From an uncultured Clostridia bacterium (GTDB lineage: Bacteria > Bacillota > Clostridia > UBA1381), in the NCBI GenBank assembly GCA_947631085.1, contig CANRJY010000001.1:124001-188000 (forward strand): a stretch of 64,000 nt of DNA, given 5' to 3'. Under the pieces are notes generated by a model, which ran no database searches, had not been told where the DNA came from, and saw only the letters and a list, made by a program, of their open reading frames with translations. The position numbers were made by a program, and so were the translations under genes. Shown here one piece after another: positions 1-9,122 of this stretch. Position 1 is the stretch's first letter, and every line of letters starts with the position of its first letter.

Positions 1-1
1 T

Positions 2-1240
2 TCCACGGGCATGATCGACATTTTCAAATCCGACGACTTGAAAACGTGGACTAAAACAGTGAACACGCTCCCCGAAGTGCCGCAGTGCGTATACGACGCG
101 TACAAGCACGACGATAAATCGCAGTACTCCAACATTTGGGCGCCCGATATGTACTATGACGAGAGCGATACAACTACTCCCTATCATCTAACCTGCTCGT
201 ACTCGGACGCGTTCGGGCAGAACAATTCGGCGATAATCCTGTTTAAATCTGCGTCGCCGGAGGGACCATGGGAAAACGGACAGATCATATTCCAGAGCAA
301 GAGCGGCGATCCGGAGCTCGGCAGAGTAAACGCGATCGACTCAAATATCTGCGTTGACCACGAGACAGGGCAAAAATACATGGTTTACGGCTCGTTTTGG
401 GAAGGCATACATATTAAGGAGCTAAACGACGATTACACGGTTAAAGACCCGAACACCGTCGGCACGCGTATTATGAGCCGTTTCTGCGGAATAGGCGGTC
501 CGGAAGGTCCGTATATTGTCTACAACGAGGACACCGGTTACTATTATCTTTTCACGTCTTACGACAGCCTGTCCGACACATATCAAATACGCGTGGCGCG
601 CTCGAAGAGCATAACAGGCCCGTATGTTGACGAGAACGGCAACAACGTTGACCGCTTTGACGATCCCGAAAGCGAGGCTAACAACACCTACGGCTACAAG
701 CTGATCGGCTCGTACCAGTTCCCTATGGGTACGACGTACTACGGACCGGGTCACAACAGCGTACTGCATGACGGAGATAAATGGTTTTTGGTACATCACA
801 TAAGAACAGTAAAGGGCGGCTATGCGACGCTCAATGTCCGCCCAATGTACTGGAACAAGGACGGCTGGCCCGTTGTAACGCCCGAGCGGTATCAGGACAG
901 TGCTAGCGGCGACGGCAATAACTTAAGCGCCGACAATATCGCCGGACAGTGGGATTATATCTCAATCGGCGACAACACAAACGCCATGCTCACATCAAAA
1001 AAACTTGTGCTTAACGCCGATAAAACACTGACACTCGGAGACATTTCGGGAACGTGGAGCTATACCGAGGGCGGCACGGACGTTATAACACTGACGCTCG
1101 GAGACGAGGTTATAACCGCGTTTGTAACTCTCGCCTGCGACAGTGAAACGAGCGCGCAGACGATACAGTTCACCGGCACAAATCAAAACAACGTAACAAA
1201 ATGGGGCAAGAAAGCGATAAGCTCCGTTGTATATAAATAA
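2..1240 (+). CDS. GH43 endo-arabinanase-like glycosidase, 5' partial
   Basis: The frame is open to the window edge (codons before the first ATG read STG), so the N-terminus, including the usual HDPS catalytic-base segment, lies outside. What remains is a five-bladed GH43 fold: a WAPD blade motif near the start, NAIDSN with the pKa-modulating Asp, YGSFWEGI, and GPEGPY carrying the acid Glu (about residue 165 of the ORF-track protein). The last 90 or so residues (from IAGQWDY) form the lipocalin-like beta domain usual at the C-terminus of clostridial GH43 arabinanases. It should hydrolyse alpha-1,5-arabinan; export cannot be judged without the N-terminus. It is a paralogue of the first GH43 unit in the next gene, 24 bases downstream, and probably shares its operon. 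The family is certain; exact substrate is inference. Confidence 0.88.
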   Translation, partial: STGMIDIFKSDDLKTWTKTVNTLPEVPQCVYDAYKHDDKSQYSNIWAPDMYYDESDTTTPYHLTCSYSDAFGQNNSAIILFKSASPEGPWENGQIIFQSKSGDPELGRVNAIDSNICVDHETGQKYMVYGSFWEGIHIKELNDDYTVKDPNTVGTRIMSRFCGIGGPEGPYIVYNEDTGYYYLFTSYDSLSDTYQIRVARSKSITGPYVDENGNNVDRFDDPESEANNTYGYKLIGSYQFPMGTTYYGPGHNSVLHDGDKWFLVHHIRTVKGGYATLNVRPMYWNKDGWPVVTPERYQDSASGDGNNLSADNIAGQWDYISIGDNTNAMLTSKKLVLNADKTLTLGDISGTWSYTEGGTDVITLTLGDEVITAFVTLACDSETSAQTIQFTGTNQNNVTKWGKKAISSVVYK

Positions 1241-1264
1241 ATTCAAAATAAAGGAGAGAAAAAC

Positions 1265-4200
1265 ATGAACAAACTGACAAGAAAACTGTTAAGCGGCTTG
1301 CTCTCGGTTTCGATGCTTCTCGCGGCTATTCCCGCCGTCGTATCGGCTGACGAGCCCGCGGACTCGCTGCTGTTTAACGCGACGTTCGACGAAGCCGAAA
1401 CGGGTACAGGCTCGTTTGCGGCGACAGCGGGCGGAACCGTCACCGAAAAGGGCGCTGTTTCGTATGTTGAGAGCTTCGAGGGAAACAAGGCTCTTAAAAT
1501 CGAAACAAACGCGGCGGGCAATTACCTTGAGCTGCCGAAGGGCATTTTAAACGGCAAGACCGCGGCGACATTCAGCTTTATGCTCAAGCCCGCGTCGGGC
1601 TGGCCTTTTATGACGACTCCGGTCGCTTCACAGACGTATCTCAGCGAAAAATACCTCGGTATGCTCGCGACCGACACGACTCTTACAGCCGAGCGCTACA
1701 ATAACAGCGGAACTCGTTTAAGCTCCGTTATCGCGAACGGCGACTATTCGACATGGCAGTACATAACCGTCGTATTCGAAGCGAACGGCACAAAGCTGTA
1801 TGTAAACGGCTCTCTCGCGAAGTCAGACACAGCGGCGGTCGATATCTCCGCTCTGTTCACTGCCGACGCGTCCACATGGATAGGACACGGCAACTGGGGC
1901 GACGGCGAAGGCTTCGCGGGAAGCGTTGACAATTTCAGTATCTACGGCAAGGCTCTGTCCGAAGCGGAAATAACAACTCTCGCGGCTGACGCGGAGGAAT
2001 ACAGACAGCAAGCCGTTGTAGCCGAATATAACAGCCTGAAGCTCGACACGCACTTCTATCAGGGCGACACGGAGATATATTCGTATCTCGACCCGAACGC
2101 GCCCGATCCGGTCGATTTCCCGTACCTTACGGAAGCGCCCGCATACGCGGACGGCAAGGCGCAGTTTACGCTGTATAATCTGACCGAAGGCAACTCGTCA
2201 GAACTTGACGCGTATGTAGCTGAATTTGACGCGAACGGGCTTGTTAAGGTCGTGAAAAAGTCTCTCGCCGAAGACGCGGCTGCATCGGGCGGTACGCTCG
2301 ACGTTTCAATTCCGTTTGAAAAGAAGAACGCGGACGACGATGTAAAGGTGCTCGTATGGGACGACATGGAGCCTGTTGTTATATACAATCCTCCCGCGCC
2401 CGAAGACCCGCAGAAGGTTCTTCCGCTCACGGTCAAGACAAATGTGACAAATTACACAGGAATTGACAGCAGCATTTCGATTATGCTAAGCTACGTTGAC
2501 GCCGACGGTCAGTCACATTCGGTTGACGTAAGTGACAGTGTTGATATTGCGTCTCTCGAAAGCAACGAAATCACGATGACAATAGACGATTCTTCCTCGC
2601 TTATTCCGTCAACGGCAAAGAAGCTGACGGTGGCGGCGGTTATCAACAATGACGAAGATATATATGACGATGCGGCTGTGCTTTATTGCGGCGTTAAATC
2701 GCCCGTAACCGCTCCCGCGGACAGCGGCACGACTACGGACGGCGCGCACGACCCGTCGATCGTGAGATTCCCGAACGACGACACCTATTATGTATACTCG
2801 TCGCACCATCTTATCTTCACGTCGAAGGATCTGATAAACTGGACAAAATACGATTTCACGAATATAAACGCGTCCGCGATCTCGCCGAAAACAAACGCGT
2901 TTATAAACGGCAACTACTCAAATACAACAATGAACGGCACATACTGGGCGCCCGATGTGATCTACCGCGAGGGCGACGACCACCCGTATTGGATGTATAT
3001 CTCACTCTCGTGCGGCTTGGGCTACAGAAACTCGGCTATCGCGCTTGAAAAGTCAAATTCGCCGCTGTTCTGGGCTGACAAGGACGCGGATATAATCGAC
3101 GCGGGCGTAGTATTCGCGACAAAGGAAAACAGCAATTACAAGACAAACGCAATCGACGCGAACATTTACACAGATTCGAACACAGGCAAACAGTATTTCG
3201 TATGGGGCTCGTTCTGGGGCGGCATACAGGCGGCTCCGCTGACGGCTGACGGTCTTGTTGAAGGCATTGACTACACGAGCGACGCGACAATACTTTCAAG
3301 CTGCCGGAATTTCGGAACGTCGATATTTACGCAGCGCGGCGGACGCGTTGGCCCCGAAGGCGGATGGATGATAGAGCATGACGGCAGCCGCTACGCGTTC
3401 GTATCATACGGCTGGCTCGGCTCAAACTACAACACGCGCGTTGCTAAGAGCGCTCTTACAACAGAGTTCAGAACATCTAACGGATGGAATTTAACCGACG
3501 CAAACGGCGTTACAATGCATAATCAGCAGTCGTCGGGCAGCTATTCAAACCCGACAGGCTATAAGATGATAGGCTCGTACCGTTTAGGCGACGGTTCAAG
3601 AACGATCACCAAGCGCAGCGACGACAACTTCGAGGTTTCAAGCGGCGCGGACGACGCTATGGTTTATTACGGACCCGGACACAACAGCGCGATCACCGCT
3701 CCGAACGGCGAGACATTCTATGTATCGCACACGAGAAAGAACGCGGTCGAGATCGCGGCTACGCTGCAAATAAGAAAAATGCTTTGGACTCCCGACGGCT
3801 GGCCTGTTGTCTCCCCCGTCACCTACGCGGGCGAGATCGAACAGCCTCTCCCGAAGGATATGATAGTCGGAATATATGATTTGGCTTCTGTAGGACAAAC
3901 AAAAATGAGCGGCTCGCAGGTTGACACGACGAACCGCAACTACGATTTGCCTGTGCTCTCGTCAAAAATAATTCTCGGAGACGACGGCACTATGACAGAT
4001 ATTGACGGCAATCGAATCGGCACATGGGAGTTTGACGGCAGCCACACCGTAACGCTCAAATTTACCGAGGACGGCGATACGTCGAACAATAAGGACGAAT
4101 TTTACAAAAACGGCGACGTTATGACGCTTTACGCTCTGTTCGGTTACGACAAGGACGAAAGAACTCCTGTAATCGGTCTTACGGGCGTTGACCAGAACCA

Positions 4201-6691
4201 CATTACGCAGCTTGCGAAAAAAGCGCTTTCGAATGAGCGCAGCATAACCCCCTCTCCGTCGGAAGATCCGTCATATGAACCCGCAGTAATTGAAAAAAGC
4301 GCGGGAGGCAATCCTATTCTCGGCTTTGACGGCGATGGCAATACGCTTTACGCGGGCGATCCTGCGGCATTCGTTGACGGCGATACGGTTTACATAATCG
4401 CGGGACACGACACGTCCTCAACCGAAGGCTATCAAATGCCGAACTGGGTCGCGTATTCGTCGAAGGACATGAAAACATGGAAATATGAGGGAATCGCCAT
4501 GGAGGAGTCGTCCATAAGCTGGGTAAACGACAAAGTTTCCGCTTGGGCGAGCCAGGCTATCAAGCACGGAGATAAATATTACTTATACTACTGCGCCGAG
4601 ACAAAGCACGGCTCGGGAGCAAATCAATATAGCGGAAAATCGATCGGCGTTGCGGTTGCGGACGCTCCGACAGGTCCGTACGTTGACAGCGGCAAGCCGC
4701 TCATTCTCGGCAGCTTCACGCCCGATTCGAGCGCATGGAACGATATTGACCCGACCGTATGGGTCGAAACAGTCAACGGCGTAGAGCACAGATACCTTTG
4801 CTGGGGTAACTCGAAGCTGTTTATATGCGAGCTTAACGAGGATATGATTTCCGTTAAGGATATCGACGGCGACGGAAATATCACATTCGGCAAGGACGTT
4901 ATAGAGCAGACTGTCGCAAACACTCCCGCTCAGTTTACCGAAGCTCCGTGGATATACAGACAGCAGGACGAAAACGGCAATTATACAGGCAAGTATTACC
5001 TGTTCTACGCTATGGGCTGGCGCGAGCAAATGGCGTACGCTGTAGCTGACACGCTCACAAACGCGGACGGCACGCTCAATCCCACATGGCAGTACGGAGG
5101 ACTGCTTATGCCTCCTACAGCTACCTCGAACACGAACCACCCCGCCGTTATAGACTTTAAGGGTCATACATACTTCATCTATCACAACGGTTCTCTCCCC
5201 TGGGGCAGCGGCTTCAGAAGAAGCGTGTGCGTTGAGGAGTTCTCAATTAACGAGGACGGCACGATAGATCCGATACAGGAAACATCTACAGGTCTTACGG
5301 GAACAAAGTCGTACATCTATAACGACGACGGATTTGTAAACTACGGCAGCTTCGTAAATTCGGGTTCTGACGACAGCTATCCGATTTCAACTCCCATGTA
5401 TGTAGGCGGCGGAATTACGGATATAACCGACGCACAGTGGGAAATCGTCCCCGGCAAGGCTGACGAGAGCAACGAGTATTACGTTTCAATTCAGGCGGTG
5501 AATAAGCCCGGTCTGTATATCTGCGCGGATCCCGCTAAAGACTCCGATCCGGTTACGCTCACGCAGGATTCAAAGCGGAATGATACACAGACAAAGGATA
5601 AAATGACATTCAAAACCATCGCGGGAGAAAACGGCTCCGTTAAATTTGAGAGTATCGTACAGCCCGGCAGTTATCTTGCGAGCAGCCCCAACGGAGCGCT
5701 CGTGCTAAGCAGCGTCGGAACGTCGTTCCAAATCAGCGATACCGCTCCCGAAATCGAATGTCTCGCTTCAATCGAAAACGCGTGGTACGCGGATGGCAAG
5801 GTCCACTTCGATTTGCTCAACGCCGCGGTTTACGGCAAGGTTGATATACAGATTTTCGAGCAGAGCGGAGAGGATAATGCCGAGAAGGAGATAACAGCCT
5901 CGGTTGAAGCTGATTCGTTGAACGTGCGCGCTGAAATACCGTATGAACGTAAAAACAACGACGCGCAGATGTTTATACTCGCATATTTCGGCGACACCGG
6001 CGTAGCGGCTCTGCCTGTTGAAATAACGCAGTTTGAAAATCCGTATAAGATGCCGGAGGGAGTTACCTCATACTTCGAGTTTGAGGATAATCTTAAGGAT
6101 ACAAAGGGCGCGGTCGCGGACGGTACGGTCGCTCCGACAAATATTGAAGGCTCAACGACCGCTTCCGCGTCATACGCGGAAGGCTATAAAGGCAAGGCCG
6201 TATCGTTCAGCGGCGCGGGCGGCACGGGTGTGAACTTAGGCAAGGTTATAACAAACAGCAAATACACCGTTGCGTTCCGCATGAAATCAAACGCGTTCAC
6301 GCAGCATACATCGGGAATATTTATAAATTCCGGTACAAAGTCATCGCAAAGCTGGGTAAGCGCTCCGTTTGGCACCATGACCGGCGGAAATACAATGATT
6401 TGGTCGTACGCGAGCGGTTATGTGACGCTTGACTCTAACGGAACTATGTCAACAGATACATGGCACCACATCACGATAGCGGCTGACGGCGACACCGCGT
6501 CGCTCTATATTGACGGAGTTAAGACCGGCAGCGGCAGCATCGCGAATATCGTCACATCGACAACCGATACATATCTCGGCGTAAACTTCTGGGACACTCC
6601 GTTTAACGGACTTATCGACGATTTATACATATACAACGGAACAACTCTCACGGACGAGCAGATTGCAAGCCTGTATGAGGTTACAAACTAA
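1265..6691 (+). CDS. Secreted multidomain enzyme with two GH43 domains and two LamG-like domains
   Basis: An AAGGAGAG ribosome site precedes the ATG. Residues 1-28 are a signal peptide (ends VVSADE). Next come a LamG/concanavalin-like domain (about 35-240), beta-sandwich modules (250-485), and GH43 unit 1 (493-865) with D496 (HDPS), D631 (NAID) and E698 (GPEGG), followed by its lipocalin-like domain (865-990). GH43 unit 2 (1015-1345) has D1032 (AGDPAA), D1162 (DIDPT) and E1226 (FTEAPW) and looks like an arabinofuranosidase/arabinoxylan branch. A trefoil-like region (1345-1495), another beta-sandwich (1496-1595) and a second LamG (1600-1808) follow. No LPXTG-type signal, dockerin or SLH domain is visible, so it is probably freely secreted. 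Both units keep all three catalytic acids, suggesting backbone cutting and debranching of arabinan in one polypeptide. Substrates are inferred. Confidence 0.9.
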   Translation: MNKLTRKLLSGLLSVSMLLAAIPAVVSADEPADSLLFNATFDEAETGTGSFAATAGGTVTEKGAVSYVESFEGNKALKIETNAAGNYLELPKGILNGKTAATFSFMLKPASGWPFMTTPVASQTYLSEKYLGMLATDTTLTAERYNNSGTRLSSVIANGDYSTWQYITVVFEANGTKLYVNGSLAKSDTAAVDISALFTADASTWIGHGNWGDGEGFAGSVDNFSIYGKALSEAEITTLAADAEEYRQQAVVAEYNSLKLDTHFYQGDTEIYSYLDPNAPDPVDFPYLTEAPAYADGKAQFTLYNLTEGNSSELDAYVAEFDANGLVKVVKKSLAEDAAASGGTLDVSIPFEKKNADDDVKVLVWDDMEPVVIYNPPAPEDPQKVLPLTVKTNVTNYTGIDSSISIMLSYVDADGQSHSVDVSDSVDIASLESNEITMTIDDSSSLIPSTAKKLTVAAVINNDEDIYDDAAVLYCGVKSPVTAPADSGTTTDGAHDPSIVRFPNDDTYYVYSSHHLIFTSKDLINWTKYDFTNINASAISPKTNAFINGNYSNTTMNGTYWAPDVIYREGDDHPYWMYISLSCGLGYRNSAIALEKSNSPLFWADKDADIIDAGVVFATKENSNYKTNAIDANIYTDSNTGKQYFVWGSFWGGIQAAPLTADGLVEGIDYTSDATILSSCRNFGTSIFTQRGGRVGPEGGWMIEHDGSRYAFVSYGWLGSNYNTRVAKSALTTEFRTSNGWNLTDANGVTMHNQQSSGSYSNPTGYKMIGSYRLGDGSRTITKRSDDNFEVSSGADDAMVYYGPGHNSAITAPNGETFYVSHTRKNAVEIAATLQIRKMLWTPDGWPVVSPVTYAGEIEQPLPKDMIVGIYDLASVGQTKMSGSQVDTTNRNYDLPVLSSKIILGDDGTMTDIDGNRIGTWEFDGSHTVTLKFTEDGDTSNNKDEFYKNGDVMTLYALFGYDKDERTPVIGLTGVDQNHITQLAKKALSNERSITPSPSEDPSYEPAVIEKSAGGNPILGFDGDGNTLYAGDPAAFVDGDTVYIIAGHDTSSTEGYQMPNWVAYSSKDMKTWKYEGIAMEESSISWVNDKVSAWASQAIKHGDKYYLYYCAETKHGSGANQYSGKSIGVAVADAPTGPYVDSGKPLILGSFTPDSSAWNDIDPTVWVETVNGVEHRYLCWGNSKLFICELNEDMISVKDIDGDGNITFGKDVIEQTVANTPAQFTEAPWIYRQQDENGNYTGKYYLFYAMGWREQMAYAVADTLTNADGTLNPTWQYGGLLMPPTATSNTNHPAVIDFKGHTYFIYHNGSLPWGSGFRRSVCVEEFSINEDGTIDPIQETSTGLTGTKSYIYNDDGFVNYGSFVNSGSDDSYPISTPMYVGGGITDITDAQWEIVPGKADESNEYYVSIQAVNKPGLYICADPAKDSDPVTLTQDSKRNDTQTKDKMTFKTIAGENGSVKFESIVQPGSYLASSPNGALVLSSVGTSFQISDTAPEIECLASIENAWYADGKVHFDLLNAAVYGKVDIQIFEQSGEDNAEKEITASVEADSLNVRAEIPYERKNNDAQMFILAYFGDTGVAALPVEITQFENPYKMPEGVTSYFEFEDNLKDTKGAVADGTVAPTNIEGSTTASASYAEGYKGKAVSFSGAGGTGVNLGKVITNSKYTVAFRMKSNAFTQHTSGIFINSGTKSSQSWVSAPFGTMTGGNTMIWSYASGYVTLDSNGTMSTDTWHHITIAADGDTASLYIDGVKTGSGSIANIVTSTTDTYLGVNFWDTPFNGLIDDLYIYNGTTLTDEQIASLYEVTN

Positions 6692-6705
6692 ACATATTAA
6701 TCAAG

Positions 6706-6740
6706 CTGACGCCGCTCACATCGGCGTCAGTTTTCTTTTT
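6706..6740 (+). terminator. Rho-independent terminator after the GH43 operon
   Basis: An 8-bp perfect stem, CTGACGCC/GGCGTCAG, with a 9-base loop is followed by TTTTCTTTTT. It lies 15 bases past the stop of the large GH43 protein. Confidence 0.9.
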
Positions 6741-6883
6741 ATGCCGATAAAATTATATAGGGAATTTATGTTAAATAATTGTTACAATTATGTTACTTGA
6801 TGCATTTTTTATTGTTTTATGAATAATTTTGTGATAATATAGAATATGAAATTGATAATATTATTACTATGAGGGATAAAGCT

Positions 6884-7405
6884 ATGAACGCTGCATATGT
6901 ATATTTACAGCTGTACCGTCTTTTTGATAAATCAACACCTATAGCCGCCGACTGCGGTCAATTATGCGAAAAAGCGTGCTGCAAGGGAGACGACTGCGGT
7001 ATGTTTCTGTTCCCCGCCGAAGAGCAGGTCTACAAGCTGCTCAATCCTGACTGGATAAAAATTGAAAAAACCGATTTTTCCTATTCATACGGCGGAAAGA
7101 CATTTTATACTCCGCTCGCATTATGCACATCGGAATGCGACAGATACCAGCGCCCGCTCGCATGCAGAATTTTCCCGCTCACCCCATATGTGAACAGTGA
7201 CGGCACTTTGGAAATTATAGTTGATCCCCGCGCCAAAAGCATATGTCCGCTGGCTAAAAGCTTGTATTTGGAAAATTTTGATAAAAAGTTTGTAAAAAAT
7301 ATCGAAAAAACCTTCCGTTTACTTATGAAAAACAAGCGTTTCGCAGCGTTTATGACAGAGTATTCGGCGTACTTAAACGATTTCAGACGTTTTTTTAATG
7401 ATTAA
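6884..7405 (+). CDS. YkgJ-like cysteine-cluster protein
   Basis: A 173-residue cytoplasmic protein with cysteine clusters near the N-terminus (CGQLCEKACCKGDDC) and in the middle (LCTSECDRYQRPLACRIFPL). This matches the zinc- or iron-chelating YkgJ family (PF03692), whose members are thought to bind a metal or Fe-S centre but have no settled function. The ORF track starts at 6869, but a GAGGG ribosome site at 6871-6875 sits 8 bases before the ATG at 6884, so the later start is chosen. It stands between the GH43 terminator and the VanW gene, 24 bases before the latter, so the two may be cotranscribed. Family call good; role unknown. Confidence 0.75.
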   Translation: MNAAYVYLQLYRLFDKSTPIAADCGQLCEKACCKGDDCGMFLFPAEEQVYKLLNPDWIKIEKTDFSYSYGGKTFYTPLALCTSECDRYQRPLACRIFPLTPYVNSDGTLEIIVDPRAKSICPLAKSLYLENFDKKFVKNIEKTFRLLMKNKRFAAFMTEYSAYLNDFRRFFND

Positions 7406-7429
7406 AATTACATGAAGGGAGGCGTTCAG

Positions 7430-9094
7430 ATGGAGGACACAAGCAAAAAAACACAGAATAATACGGACGAGCCGGAAGAATTTCCCGTCAATGACGACGA
7501 GGACGATTTCAGCTCTCCGAATGAAAATAAAGATACGCAGCCGGAAGAAAAACAGCAGGAAATAAAAGAGGAAATCCAAGAAGGCGGCGAAGCGCCTCAG
7601 AAAAGATTTTTTAACGACGAAATGCTCCGAAAGCTGAGCGCCGCGAAAAAACCGGCTATTATAGCCGCTTCCGCGATTGCGGGACTGCTCTTGGCGGCAT
7701 ATATATTCTGTATAGCGACCCTTCCGACCGACACGGTAGCGCGGAATGTTTATGTGGAAAATCTTAACCTAAGCGGACTCACATATGACGTCGCTTTGGA
7801 GTCTATAAAACAAACATATTTATTTGAAAACAAAACTATCACCCTGGTTAACGGCGATCAGACGTTCACCATGAGCGGCGCCGATATAGGTCTCAGTGCC
7901 GTACCCGAGGAAACAGCGCAAAAAGCGTTCAGCTACGGCAAGACCGGTAATACCCTGCGCGATGCATTCACTTCGTTCAGGCTCCTATTCGGCAAGCATG
8001 TGCTTGTCCCTGTGGCGCAGGCAGACAGCGCTATGCTCGACACGAAGCTTAACGAGTTCGGCATACAAATTCACGGCGAGCTGACACCTCACAGCATTGA
8101 GATAGCCCAGGACAAGGCGATTATTACCCCGGGGCACACCGGCTATAACGGCGATCCGTCAACCGCGCGCGCGCAGGTTATGGACTCAATGCTGGCGGAA
8201 CAGTTCAGCGATATACCCGTAACTCTCGAATCGGCTCCTCCCCCCGACCTTACAGTAGACCAAGTCGATGCGTTCGTATATAAGGATACAACAGACGCTT
8301 ATTTCGTGGTTGAAAATAACGAGGTGTCAGTTGTTCCTGAGCAAAACGGACAATATATAAACAGGGATGAAGCCGCGGCTATTTTGCCCAATGTTCACGA
8401 GGGCGGCGAGCCGGTTGAAATACCGGTATACACCTCATACGCGGCAAAAACTGCCGAAACCTTAAATGCTAATCTGTTCAACGGCACTATGGCTTCATAT
8501 TCGACCTCATACGGCGGTTCTACCGCAAACCGCGCCTCAAACGTGGCGCGCGCAGCGGAGCTGATAAACGGAACTGTCCTCGCGCCCGGTGAAGTGTTCT
8601 CGTTTAACGATACCGTAGGCGAGCGAACAGTCGAAAACGGCTTCTCAACCGCAAAGGAATACGTTGACGGCAAGAGCGTGGACGGAATCGGCGGCGGAAC
8701 GTGCCAGGTAAGCTCTACGCTTTACAGCGCGGTTCTCTATGCATCGCTTGAAATCGTGACGCGCACAAACCATATGTTTACCGTTTCATATATTCCGAAC
8801 GGTCAGGACGCGACAGTCAGTGATTCCGGAGTTGATTTCAAATTCCGCAACAATTCTGAATATCCCGTAAAAATCATCGCGAACGCGGGCGGCGGAACGA
8901 TTTCCGTTTCGCTCGTCGGAACAGGCTGGGATCCGCCCCGAAAGGTAAGCATTGTAAACAATTCAACAACATTACCGAACGGCGCCGTAAGCACAACCAC
9001 CGTTCGCTACACATATGATTTGGACGGTAACTTGGTAGACACTCACACATTACCGTCAAGCAGATACGATCCTTACCCGTCATCAAGCAATTAA
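7430..9094 (+). CDS. VanW family protein with peptidoglycan-binding domain
   Basis: 554 residues. The first 70 or so are acidic and Lys/Gln-rich (cytoplasmic), followed by one membrane segment (PAIIAASAIAGLLLAAYIF) and an extracellular part. The region after the membrane has two putative PG_binding_4 (PF12229)-type repeats, then the VanW domain (PF04294) with GEVFSFND and GGGTCQVSSTLY. It resembles B. subtilis YoaR-type proteins, thought to act at the cell wall; VanW is named after a vancomycin-resistance cluster but has no proven enzyme activity, and no van genes are nearby. The ORF-track start at 7412 is replaced by the ATG at 7430, because GGGAGG ends 7-8 bases before it. Confidence 0.85.
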   Translation: MEDTSKKTQNNTDEPEEFPVNDDEDDFSSPNENKDTQPEEKQQEIKEEIQEGGEAPQKRFFNDEMLRKLSAAKKPAIIAASAIAGLLLAAYIFCIATLPTDTVARNVYVENLNLSGLTYDVALESIKQTYLFENKTITLVNGDQTFTMSGADIGLSAVPEETAQKAFSYGKTGNTLRDAFTSFRLLFGKHVLVPVAQADSAMLDTKLNEFGIQIHGELTPHSIEIAQDKAIITPGHTGYNGDPSTARAQVMDSMLAEQFSDIPVTLESAPPPDLTVDQVDAFVYKDTTDAYFVVENNEVSVVPEQNGQYINRDEAAAILPNVHEGGEPVEIPVYTSYAAKTAETLNANLFNGTMASYSTSYGGSTANRASNVARAAELINGTVLAPGEVFSFNDTVGERTVENGFSTAKEYVDGKSVDGIGGGTCQVSSTLYSAVLYASLEIVTRTNHMFTVSYIPNGQDATVSDSGVDFKFRNNSEYPVKIIANAGGGTISVSLVGTGWDPPRKVSIVNNSTTLPNGAVSTTTVRYTYDLDGNLVDTHTLPSSRYDPYPSSSN

Positions 9095-9122
9095 AAAAAG
9101 CCGGATCAAATCCGGCTTTTTT
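9094..9122. terminator. Bidirectional terminator between VanW and subtilase genes
   Basis: AAAAAAGCCGGAT, loop CAA, ATCCGGCTTTTTT: a near-perfect stem with A and T tracts on the two sides, so it can serve both convergent genes. It abuts both stop codons. Confidence 0.92.
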
